Shown piece by piece: positions 24,940-32,209 of a stretch of DNA of 64,000 nucleotides (its first letter is position 1; each line of letters begins with the position of its first letter). The notes under the pieces were generated by a model that was given only the letters and a program-made list of their open reading frames with translations, did not search any database and had not been told where the DNA came from. Source of the stretch: Terriglobia bacterium (GTDB taxonomy: Bacteria > Acidobacteriota > Terriglobia > Terriglobales > Acidobacteriaceae); the NCBI GenBank assembly GCA_020072645.1, contig JAIQGK010000012.1:668320-732319 (forward strand). Direction: 5' to 3'. A program made the translations under genes and the position numbers.

Positions 24940-25890
24940 ATGGCTACCGCAACCCAGGACACAGCAATCGGCCGCAAACCCGACCTGAGCGTGAGTTTTG
25001 CCGGTATTACTTTCAAGAACCCGGTGATTGCCGCCGCCGGCACGTTTGGCTATGGCATTGAGTTTGACGACATCGTCACGCTGGAAAAGCTGGGCGGATT
25101 TGTGACCAAGGGCCTTTCCCGCGAACCCATGGTCGGGAACCCGCCGCCGCGTCTGTTTGAAACCGCTGCCGGAATGTTGAATGCCATTGGGCTGCAGAAC
25201 ATTGGAGCGCGCGCCTTCATTGAAGAAAAACTGCCCAAGCTGGCAGTGAAGAAAAATGTGGTGGTGATCGCCAACGTTTTTGGCTACTCGCGCGAGGATT
25301 ATGTCGAGACAATCCGCATCCTGAATGAAGCCGATGGGATCATCGCGTATGAATTGAATGTTTCATGTCCCAACACGCATGAGGGTGGCATGGTGTTTGG
25401 CACGGACCGCACTCTGCTGGAGGAGCTGGTGGCCAGCTGCAAGTCGGCCGCGCTAAGACCGCTGATTGTGAAGCTTTCACCCAACGTGACCAGCATTGCC
25501 GCCATGGCCAAGTCGGCGGAAAACGCAGGCGCTGATGCCATTTCGCTGGTAAACACGTTCGTCGGCATGGCGATTGACGCCAAGACGCGCAAGCCGCGCA
25601 TCTCCAACATCACTGCCGGATTGAGCGGCCCTGCCATCAAGCCAATCGCGCTGCGGATGGTTTACGAAGCCGCACATACAGTAGAAATACCCGTGATCGG
25701 CATAGGTGGAATCACCACGGCGGAAGACGTCGTGGAATTCATGCTTGCGGGCGCAGCAGCCGTGCAGGTAGGCACCGCAAATTTCTGGGACCCCTGCGCC
25801 ACGGAAAAGATCGTCGACGGGTTGCAGCGCTGGTGCTTTGAAAACCGCGTGAAACGGATCACCGACATTATCGGGACGCTGGAAGTATAG
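24940..25890 (+). CDS. pyrD: Dihydroorotate dehydrogenase, class 1B catalytic subunit
   Basis: 316 residues, a full TIM barrel. The catalytic base is Cys143 in ELNVSCPN, which marks the NAD-linked class 1B rather than the quinone-linked class 2 (Ser). FMN-contact motifs are AAAGTFGYG, VKLSPNV and the phosphate-binding GIGGI followed by AAAVQVGTA. It oxidises dihydroorotate to orotate in pyrimidine synthesis. Class 1B enzymes work with the PyrK iron-sulphur flavoprotein, but no pyrK is adjacent here, so the partner must be encoded elsewhere. Confidence 0.95.
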   Translation: MATATQDTAIGRKPDLSVSFAGITFKNPVIAAAGTFGYGIEFDDIVTLEKLGGFVTKGLSREPMVGNPPPRLFETAAGMLNAIGLQNIGARAFIEEKLPKLAVKKNVVVIANVFGYSREDYVETIRILNEADGIIAYELNVSCPNTHEGGMVFGTDRTLLEELVASCKSAALRPLIVKLSPNVTSIAAMAKSAENAGADAISLVNTFVGMAIDAKTRKPRISNITAGLSGPAIKPIALRMVYEAAHTVEIPVIGIGGITTAEDVVEFMLAGAAAVQVGTANFWDPCATEKIVDGLQRWCFENRVKRITDIIGTLEV

Positions 25891-26085
25891 GGACCTTCCG
25901 GCATCTATTCGCAGTCGGCTCTGCACGTATAAACTTAGGCTGCTTGCGCCAGATGAATCAAGGCTTTAAATCCTGCAACAAACAGATATTTATGGGGTTT
26001 ACACGGTGGAGAGGATTTTGGATACCCCACTCCATCGCTTCTCGACAAAGGTTCTTGAGGCATGATTAGCAGGGGAGATGAACAT

Positions 26086-26952
26086 ATGAAAAGCAGACTC
26101 ACGCTGTTAGGTTTGTTGCTGATGTTGTCGACGGTAATGGCATTCGCGCAACGTCCGATGGATGATGACGATGAACGCAGGGTCCGCATTGTTCGCGGTC
26201 CGGATATCGTCAATGTTACGGACGACTCGGCAACGATCAATTGGATTACGAATTTCTCCGGCGCGAACCATGTGCGCTATCGCGTGGCCGGCAGCAATGA
26301 CGCTTGGCAATCGGCCTATCATCAGGGTGGCGGCACCAACCACTCCCTTCAGCTCACCGGGCTTCAGCCCGGCAGGACCTATGATTGGCAGATCCTCACG
26401 CGTGACGGCGATCTGCGCACTTCAGGACAATTTCAAACAGCTCGCCGCGACTATCGGGAAGGCGACCGGGATCGCGATAGAGATCATGACCACGATGGGG
26501 ACCGCGATAGACGTTATGACGCGCGAGATTACGGCAACCGGGTACCGTTGTATCGAGCCAGCAATCGCGATGGCAGCATCCATCTATACACAACGAATGG
26601 CAATGAGCAGAATCGCCGTGGCTTCCATGCTGAAGGAACTACGGGTTACATCCTGACGTCACAGAGGCGAGGCACCGTTCCGCTTTATCGCATGTATGGT
26701 CCCAATGGCGACATGCTGCTTACCGTGGAGCAGGATGCAGTCGCGAAGATGAGAAGCTATAACTATCGCGATGACGGCATTCTGGGATATGTAGCAGCCA
26801 CGCAAATGCCCGGTACTCAAGTTTTGTTCGCGCTGGTGAACCAGGATGGCAGCCTCCATTTCTTCACCACTTCTGAGCGCGAGCGCCGCCAATTCCTCCG
26901 CCGTGGATGGCAGGAACTGGGCCCCGCCGGTTACATCTGGACGCAGCAGTAG
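26086..26952 (+). CDS. Secreted FN3 + DUF5648 repeat protein, paralogue 1
   Basis: 288 residues. ATG chosen because AGGGGAGA precedes it. Signal peptide to AFAQ. Residues ~30-110 are a fibronectin-type-III-like domain (DDSATINWITNFSGANHVRYRV, then YDWQILTRDGDLRTSGQF). A charged linker made of Arg/Asp repeats (RDRDRDHDHDGDRDRR, ~125-142) follows. The C-terminal three DUF5648-type units carry PLYRASN, HLYTTN and GFHAEGTTGYI. The DUF5648 unit occurs in surface proteins and is often linked to lipases or S-layer-like proteins; function unknown. The second paralogue at 27362 has the same order but a different linker. A terminator follows. Confidence 0.85.
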   Translation: MKSRLTLLGLLLMLSTVMAFAQRPMDDDDERRVRIVRGPDIVNVTDDSATINWITNFSGANHVRYRVAGSNDAWQSAYHQGGGTNHSLQLTGLQPGRTYDWQILTRDGDLRTSGQFQTARRDYREGDRDRDRDHDHDGDRDRRYDARDYGNRVPLYRASNRDGSIHLYTTNGNEQNRRGFHAEGTTGYILTSQRRGTVPLYRMYGPNGDMLLTVEQDAVAKMRSYNYRDDGILGYVAATQMPGTQVLFALVNQDGSLHFFTTSERERRQFLRRGWQELGPAGYIWTQQ

Positions 26953-27000
26953 CTACCGAAGGAAAACAAATAGCCCGGCACATCGTTCTTAAGAACATGG

Positions 27001-27035
27001 GCAGCCACCCCTTTTGTGGGTGGCTGTCCTTTTTG
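27001..27035 (+). terminator. Intrinsic terminator after paralogue 1
   Basis: A 9-bp stem CAGCCACCC / GGGTGGCTG with loop CTTTTGT, followed by TCCTTTTT. Confidence 0.93.
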
Positions 27036-27361
27036 TATTGCCTTTTAGTTTGCCAGAGGCTCACCCTGATGCCTCAGCCAAACAGAGTCCGAGGTTGCAG
27101 GCCTCAGAGCCAGAGGCGCGAGCTGCTTTGGGTGTCGCACCAAGAGCCAAATACCAAGAGCCAAATACCAAAAGCCGCTTCTACTCTGCTTATCCAGCTC
27201 TCAAGGTGCAACCCGCAACCTGTTTACTCCCTTCGAACTAAGTAAATCTGAAAATCGTGCGCATACATGCCTTTTCGGCTGGTGCGGGTTTCACGAGCAG
27301 AGCCGCTTCGTCGCGCAAAAATTCTAGATTGTATTTTCCGCTGGTATAGGAGACGAAAAGT
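27036..27361. other. Intergenic region between the paralogues
   Basis: About 325 bases with no gene. It carries the heptamer array at 27140-27176 and a GCAACC-type stretch near 27207-27222. The AT-rich leader before 27362 (TTCTAGATTGTATTTTCC) likely holds the promoter of paralogue 2. Confidence 0.5.
27140..27176. repeat. Heptamer tandem micro-repeat (five units)
   Basis: Five consecutive 7-base units alternating AAGAGCC and AAATACC, ending with AAAAGCC. It has the same period and AAATACC unit as the inverted ends around the four-helix-bundle gene at 47106-47554, but no gene is attached here. Confidence 0.75.
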
Positions 27362-28216
27362 ATGAAACGCACACTCACGCTCTTAGGTTTGTCGCTGATG
27401 TTATCGGCAGCGCCATTGTTTGCACAGAAATCCATGGATCAGGCTAGTGAGAAAGCGGTCCAGATCACATCCGGGCCGTCCATCACCAACATCACGGGCA
27501 GCACGGCCACCATTAACTGGACCACGAACTCAGCAGGAGCCAACCATGTTCGTTATCGCGTCGCGGGCAGCAACAGCGCATGGAAATCCGCTTACGCGTC
27601 GGGTGGAGGCACCAGCCACTCTCTGCAACTGACGGGTCTGGAGCCGGGAAAGACTTATGAATGGCAAATCCTCACTCGCGATGGCGACCTGCGCACAGCC
27701 GGACAGTTCCAGTCGGCAGCAACCGCCAATGCTACCGCGCCTGACGTGAATGCGAACGCCGGCGCAGCGCCCGCTCAGAGTCCAAGCTACACGGCCAACG
27801 GCAAAGTCCCGTTGTATCGCTCCGCCAACAGCACCGGCAACCTGCATCTCTATACCAACAATGCCGGTGAACAGAATTCCAATGGCTTCCACGCTGAAGG
27901 GACAACCGGATACCTTCTCCCCAGCCAGGGTTCAGGCACGGTTCCGCTCTATCGCATGACCGGCAGCACTGGCGACACGTTATTGACGCAGGCCGCCAAT
28001 GAGGAATCCGCCATGCAGGCGCATGGATATCGTGATAACGGCATCATTGGCTATATCGCCACTTCACAGGCTCCCGGCACACAGCCGCTTTATCGCCTTT
28101 CGAGCCCCGATGGCAGCGGCCATTTTTACACCACCTCCGCCAGCGAGAAATCGCAATTTCAGGGACAGGGCTGGAAGGATGAAGGTATTGTGGGTTACAT
28201 CTGGCAGCAGCAATAG
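27362..28216 (+). CDS. Secreted FN3 + DUF5648 repeat protein, paralogue 2
   Basis: 284 residues. Start preceded by AGGAGACGAAAAGT. Signal peptide to LFAQ. FN3-like domain ~28-108 (GSTATINWTTNSAGANHVRYRV, nearly the same as paralogue 1). An Ala/Asn/Pro linker replaces the Arg/Asp linker of the first copy. Three DUF5648-type units contain VPLYRSAN, HLYTNN and GFHAEGTTGYLL. Domain order and many identical strings show a tandem duplication; the linker is the main divergence. Probably surface exposed. Function unknown. A terminator follows 17 bases after the stop. Confidence 0.85.
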   Translation: MKRTLTLLGLSLMLSAAPLFAQKSMDQASEKAVQITSGPSITNITGSTATINWTTNSAGANHVRYRVAGSNSAWKSAYASGGGTSHSLQLTGLEPGKTYEWQILTRDGDLRTAGQFQSAATANATAPDVNANAGAAPAQSPSYTANGKVPLYRSANSTGNLHLYTNNAGEQNSNGFHAEGTTGYLLPSQGSGTVPLYRMTGSTGDTLLTQAANEESAMQAHGYRDNGIIGYIATSQAPGTQPLYRLSSPDGSGHFYTTSASEKSQFQGQGWKDEGIVGYIWQQQ

Positions 28217-28233
28217 ATCACAAACATAACTTG

Positions 28234-28277
28234 TTCACGAAAAAGCCACCTGCAATCACGGGTGGTTTTTTCGTGAA
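28234..28277 (+). terminator. Intrinsic terminator after paralogue 2
   Basis: Long stem TTCACGAAAAAGCCACC pairing with GGTGGTTTTTTCGTGAA around a 10-base loop; the T-run lies inside the descending arm. Confidence 0.9.
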
Positions 28278-28315
28278 ACAGTCTTTGCGGTGACCGGGAT
28301 GAAAATCGAAAAGGA

Positions 28316-28762
28316 CTATTGTCTTTCTTTGAGGAATTCCTGCGTGATCTCCGGAAGCTTCTCGCGAATCTGGCTGGGCAGCCGGTCATGGATGCGGCGG
28401 GCTTGAATGCGAGCGACATCCGCGACAACTACCGGAGCGGGTGTGGCCACAGCGACGATGAGCCATACCACACTGAAGAAAAGAAAGCCGGCCAGAGCGA
28501 TCAACTCCAGAACCAGCGCATGCCGCGGAGAAAAATGCCGTACCGCGCCGAAAGCTACCAGAAACATGACAGCGGAAACGCCGGCGACGATCATCAATCC
28601 AATGTCGATTGTGCGGTGCAGGACCTGGCGGGAGCGGCAATGGGCGCATTCGGTCAGATGCGCTTCATAGTCGCCGCGCATCTCCGGCGCCAAGCCTGAG
28701 ATATCATATCGCCAGCCGGCGAGAATGTCCCCAACTACGCGATCACTGCACATATTGCTCAT
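28316..28762 (-). CDS. Small membrane protein with zinc-finger-like N-terminus (anti-sigma-like)
   Basis: 148 residues. The cytoplasmic N-terminus carries HLTECAHCRSRQ, a His-x4-Cys-x2-Cys arrangement like the zf-HC2/ZAS domain of anti-sigma factors. Two membrane spans (~54-74 and ~84-106) and a C-terminal helical tail follow. No sigma factor gene is adjacent, so an anti-sigma role is only a possibility. It is separated by ~100 bases from the MBL hydrolase, so it is probably its own transcript. Confidence 0.7.
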   Translation of the reverse strand: MSNMCSDRVVGDILAGWRYDISGLAPEMRGDYEAHLTECAHCRSRQVLHRTIDIGLMIVAGVSAVMFLVAFGAVRHFSPRHALVLELIALAGFLFFSVVWLIVAVATPAPVVVADVARIQARRIHDRLPSQIREKLPEITQEFLKERQ

Positions 28763-28867
28763 CGACTTGCCTGACTGCTAAATTCAAAAAGCCTCGAACC
28801 GCCCAAAATGGGGCAATGGTTCTTAACCTATTCTCATCCTAGATTAAGGTTCTGTACAGGTATCTTC

Positions 28868-29689
28868 TCACCCCAGGCAGAGAGGCTGCAATGGGTGGTC
28901 CTGCTGGGCCAGGGTCAGGGCACAGGACTGAAAAAGGTTTAATTTTCCCCCCAAGGCCTTATTGGCGGTATCGCGGGCCACTTCAGGGTGGTTATTGTGC
29001 TCGGAAAGATGGGCCAGAACCAGAAAAGCCGCCTGGCCGTCATAATCTTTTTCAAAGAATTCAGCCAATGCCGCGTTAGAAAGATGGCCCACGCGGCTCA
29101 TGACCCGTTGCTTGACCATCCATGGATACGGCCCATTGCGCAGCATTTCCAGATCGTGATTGGATTCGATCATCAGTCCATCGCAGCGCCTCAGATGGTC
29201 TTTCACATTGGAGGGCAGGTAGCCCAGATCAGTGACTATGCCGATTTTTACGCCATCGGCTTTGAAGGTAAAGCCGCAGGGATCAGCCGCGTCATGCGGA
29301 ATGGTGAATGCCGTCACGGTGATGTCGGCAATCTCAAAACTGCGGCCAACCTGAAAATGCTCGCGCCGCTCCAGTTTGGCCGGCTTGCCTTCAGGATCTT
29401 TGGTAGCGCGCCGCCAGCTATGGTATGTGGCTTCAGTGATGTAAACAGGGATTTTCAGTTTGCGCGCCAAGACCTGCAGTCCGGCGACGTGGTCTTGGTG
29501 CTCATGCGAAATCACAATGGCTTTGAGCTTTTGCGGATCTTCACCCGCGGTGTGCATGCGCTTGAGCGTCTCCCGGCAGGAGATACCGGCATCCACCAGG
29601 ATGCTGGCGCTGGAACTGGAAAGCACAGTGGAGTTTCCTCTGCTGCCGCTCGCCAGGACTGTCATGCGCATCGCCACTGAACGCAGCAT
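28868..29689 (-). CDS. MBL-fold metallo-hydrolase, YycJ/WalJ-like
   Basis: 273 residues; the start could instead be the ATG at 29671 (MRMTVLASGS), where homologues usually begin. The metal motif is SHEHQDH (H-x-H-x-D-H), with further ligands in HDAADP and the Asp in GIVTDLGYL. The ending segment with HLSNAALAEF and LAHLSEHNN is typical of YycJ. The family acts on nucleic acid or cyclic nucleotides; YycJ-type members have been linked to DNA processing and cell-wall signalling. No partner gene is visible next to it. Cytoplasmic. Confidence 0.85.
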   Translation of the reverse strand: MLRSVAMRMTVLASGSRGNSTVLSSSSASILVDAGISCRETLKRMHTAGEDPQKLKAIVISHEHQDHVAGLQVLARKLKIPVYITEATYHSWRRATKDPEGKPAKLERREHFQVGRSFEIADITVTAFTIPHDAADPCGFTFKADGVKIGIVTDLGYLPSNVKDHLRRCDGLMIESNHDLEMLRNGPYPWMVKQRVMSRVGHLSNAALAEFFEKDYDGQAAFLVLAHLSEHNNHPEVARDTANKALGGKLNLFQSCALTLAQQDHPLQPLCLG

Positions 29690-29754
29690 AGCGGGAATCC
29701 GTCCCGCAAGGGAGTAGCAAAGTAGTTAACACGAGGAAAACCGTGAACCCTTTA

Positions 29755-29835
29755 CCACTGATTCCACTGATGACACTGATCTGCACGGGATTTCTCTGCT
29801 GGATTTGTTTAGAGATCCGTGTGATCCGTGTTGTT
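29755..29835. repeat. CACTGAT / GATCCGTG micro-repeat
   Basis: Three CACTGAT units (29755-29780), then two GATCCGTG units (29815-29831). The CACTGAT unit also builds the long hairpin at 32089-32192. Confidence 0.5.
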
Positions 29836-29854
29836 CCTTGGCGAGGTCTTGCTT

Positions 29855-29905
29855 TCCAATTTTGGCAATTTTGGCATTTTTGGCAATTTCGGCGATTTTG
29901 GCAAT
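29855..29905. repeat. Nine-base tandem repeat of GGCAATTTT
   Basis: About five copies with single-base variants, placed directly after the stop of the minus-strand lipoprotein gene. A related GGCAAAAT-type stretch occurs at 51767-51800 before mqnC. Confidence 0.75.
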
Positions 29906-29914
29906 CTCTCTGAC

Positions 29915-30631
29915 TTATTTCATCTGCACGTCCACCAGAGTCTCTTTCTTGTCCTCACATTCGCGATAGATCCACACTTTCGGCGGGTCAGAGCGATAGC
30001 CGGCAGCGATGCGATCCAGAATGTCTGCCACGGTGGCGTTCTTTATCTCCACGATCATGGGCGGCGAAATGACTTTCCTGGACGTAACGACGCGATGGAA
30101 GAAGTGGATGTGGTTTCTGCGCAAAAATGATGTGATTTCCGGCGCGCGCCATAAGGCCGCCATCACGGCGTCAGGCTCGCGATCTTCAATCACGCGAAAC
30201 TCCCTGAGCTTTACCCGCAGAAGCCTGCCTTTGATGTCGCTATCTGCCACACGTATGCCGCTGGCCGGAGATTCACGCCAGTAAATAGTCTGGTGTTTGG
30301 CCGATATCTCCTGCAGGGCTTTATCCAGAGGCTCGAAGGTCACGGGCGTTTGCATACGATAGGACTCAGTTACGCCCAAGATGCCGCACTGGCCGCGCAG
30401 CATGATCCCGCCACTGCGATGGGCAACATTCAGGATACGCAACATGGCCGCGCCCGCTTCCATGTCATCGGCGGAAGGGATAGGGCTGGCTTGCGCTGCC
30501 GGCTTGGCGGGCGAGGGTTGCGGACCCGGTTGAGGCGCAGGTTTGCCACAGCCGGCGAGCATAACCGCCAGCAAAACGCAGAAAGGCGCAATTCGGTTCT
30601 TGTTGAGGAGCGTGTGAGTCGTCATGGGCAC
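29915..30631 (-). CDS. Lipoprotein of unknown function
   Basis: 238 residues with lipobox MLAGC and a Pro/Ala/Gln linker. The body has two similar alpha/beta segments: TPVTFEPLDKALQEISAKH (~98-116) and APEITSFLRRNHIHFFHRVV followed by EIKNATVADILDRIAAGY. These resemble short secretin/STN-like folds, but this is only an impression. Two internal Cys residues (~80 and ~228) may pair. Monocistronic. Confidence 0.78.
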   Translation of the reverse strand: MPMTTHTLLNKNRIAPFCVLLAVMLAGCGKPAPQPGPQPSPAKPAAQASPIPSADDMEAGAAMLRILNVAHRSGGIMLRGQCGILGVTESYRMQTPVTFEPLDKALQEISAKHQTIYWRESPASGIRVADSDIKGRLLRVKLREFRVIEDREPDAVMAALWRAPEITSFLRRNHIHFFHRVVTSRKVISPPMIVEIKNATVADILDRIAAGYRSDPPKVWIYRECEDKKETLVDVQMK

Positions 30632-30729
30632 AATAAGGCTTTCAACAGGATATCGGCCTTGATCGCAAGACAGAAAGTAGCAATCTAGCTACGGCGGCTG
30701 CGTAGCGTCTAGACGGGGCGGCATGTCTT

Positions 30730-31014
30730 TTAGCGTTGTTGGCGCCTCAGCCAGAGTTTTATGGCGACGAAAATCGCAAGAACAATGCCACTACAGAAAA
30801 GGAATTGCCCCAGAAAGAGGAGGAAGAGACCGTTTTCGTCATGGCCACCAACGTCTGCCAATTTCTGAAGAAAAAATCCCGGCGCGAGTACGACGAGCGC
30901 TGCCTTGTCTGAGCTTAAAGAGTCGGCCACAGCCATTGTCACCATGGCAAGCAAAAATCCCAGGATAGTGACAGCGCCCCACTCCCGCGAAGAAATGGAC
31001 CGGCGTCCTGGCAT
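30730..31014 (-). CDS. Small two-span membrane protein
   Basis: 94 residues from MPGRRSISS. The open frame reaches back to 31404, but that part overlaps the promoter and start region of the divergent gene and has no protein-like character. Two hydrophobic spans (~14-34 and ~66-86) are linked by a loop with DVGGHDENG. The C-terminus is positively charged (KLWLRRQQR), so it faces the cytoplasm. Not recognised. Function unknown. Confidence 0.6.
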   Translation of the reverse strand: MPGRRSISSREWGAVTILGFLLAMVTMAVADSLSSDKAALVVLAPGFFLQKLADVGGHDENGLFLLFLGQFLFCSGIVLAIFVAIKLWLRRQQR

Positions 31015-31194
31015 TACTGAATTTTTCCGTTCTGGCTCATACGACCTAAGTATCGCATGGCCCCACCCAACTACAAGCCATTCAATCCAAAGCAGTTGAC
31101 CTTCTCTTGATCCGCAGTTGATGACGAATTTACCGGCTGTGCATTGTGAGTTTTTCGCGGTGCGAACACGATGGCCGCAGGAGGAAATCAACCC

Positions 31195-31959
31195 ATGCGG
31201 CTTCACACTAAGACCACCCAATTCATTCTTGCAGCTTTTCTGTTTTGTGCGACATTTGCAGGCTTCGCGCAGGATCAGAACGCCAACCAGTCCAAACCAG
31301 ACGCTTCTACGCAGAGCAATCAGCCCGTTAAGAGCGAACCGATTAAGAATGGTTCCCACTGCGTCGTCCAAGAAGGCAATCCCGGATCGCCCACGGACAC
31401 CCATTGTGTCCCAACGGGAACCAATGTTGTGATCATCAATAATGAACCATCAGGTCACGATATTGAGGACGCAGCCGCTTATAAAGCCTTACTACGCGCG
31501 CGTGCAATTCAGGAAGAAGCTGCCCGCACTCAGCGCTATGACCCTGAGCCCAAGCTCCATGCCAATCCAGACGCGTCTGATCCGTCTGTGTTGCTCAAGA
31601 ATTCCAAGGACCACGACTACATCCTGCGTAACTTTCACACCATGTATGTGGATGCGAAAGACGCACAATATTTCGGTAGCGACCAGATGAAAGCAGCGCT
31701 GGGTAACAATGAGGATTTTGCAAAGCTGAACATCCATATTGTGGAAGACGCGCGTGTTGCCGATACGGTGCTCACCGTCGGCTACACGTTTGCCTGGGAC
31801 TATCCGTTTGCTTTGCGTCACCAAAATACCACCATGGTCCTTGTCTCCGGCAAAGGCGAAGGTCCATTTTCTGGCCCGCTGGGCGCGACCGACGTGGCCC
31901 GCCAGTTTGTGAACGCGGTCAAGGCATGGCGGGAAGAGAAGAAGACAACTGGCAAATAG
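31195..31959 (+). CDS. Secreted protein of unknown function
   Basis: 254 residues. ATG at 31195 chosen for its AGGAGG ten bases upstream; signal peptide to GFAQ. A Gln/Asn/Ser-rich segment (~26-50) precedes a small Cys pair (HCVVQEGNP, HCVPTG). The C-terminal domain (~125-245) has HTMYVDAKDAQYFGSDQM, then DTVLTVGYTFAWDYPFALRH. That resembles proteins predicted to have a lipoprotein-like or DUF4136-type beta fold, but no motif decides this. Its 3' end enters a micro-repeat. Confidence 0.78.
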   Translation: MRLHTKTTQFILAAFLFCATFAGFAQDQNANQSKPDASTQSNQPVKSEPIKNGSHCVVQEGNPGSPTDTHCVPTGTNVVIINNEPSGHDIEDAAAYKALLRARAIQEEAARTQRYDPEPKLHANPDASDPSVLLKNSKDHDYILRNFHTMYVDAKDAQYFGSDQMKAALGNNEDFAKLNIHIVEDARVADTVLTVGYTFAWDYPFALRHQNTTMVLVSGKGEGPFSGPLGATDVARQFVNAVKAWREEKKTTGK

Positions 31960-31982
31960 CAAATAGCAAAAATGCAATTAGC
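31951..31982. repeat. GCAAATA micro-repeat after the stop
   Basis: GGCAAATA, GCAAATA and GCAAAAAT units starting at the stop codon and ending in GCAATTAGC. The latter is perfectly complementary to GCTAATTGC at 32201-32209, so it forms the outer arm of the larger inverted structure. Confidence 0.5.
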
Positions 31983-32088
31983 CAAAGCGATTCTTACCGC
32001 GGATTGACGCTGATGAACGCGGATTTGGGAAAAAGAAAAACCAAAATCTTGAAACACGGAGGAAATGAGGAATCGGAGCGAGAAAGGC

Positions 32089-32192
32089 AAACCTGACCGC
32101 CGATAAACACTGATGACACTGATCAGCAAACGCTTAGGATGCAATCATTCGTTCAATCAGTGCCAATCAGTGTTATCAGCGGTCAGGTTTTT
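32089..32192. repeat. Long inverted repeat between convergent genes
   Basis: The left arm (32089-32124: AAACCTGACCGC, then CACTGATGACACTGAT) pairs over ~35 bases with the right arm (32155-32192: AATCAGTGCCAATCAGTG, then GCGGTCAGGTTT) with few mismatches. The 30-base loop has no feature. A T-run after the right arm suggests it can stop transcription from the plus-strand gene, and by symmetry from the DUF58 gene. Confidence 0.8.
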
Positions 32193-32209
32193 GGGGTTCT
32201 GCTAATTGC

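Noticed and set aside
24631..24940. Overlapping ~100-codon ORFs on both strands before pyrD
   Set aside because: They overlap each other almost completely, show no motif, signal peptide or ribosome site, and look like composition-driven shadows.
27140..27176. CRISPR-like array
   Set aside because: Units are only 7 bases with no spacers and no cas genes nearby. It is a tandem micro-repeat.
29828..30130. 100-codon ORF beginning with an FGNFGIFGNFGDFGN-type repeat
   Set aside because: The repeat comes from translating the 9-base GGCAATTTT array, and the rest is antisense to the lipoprotein gene.
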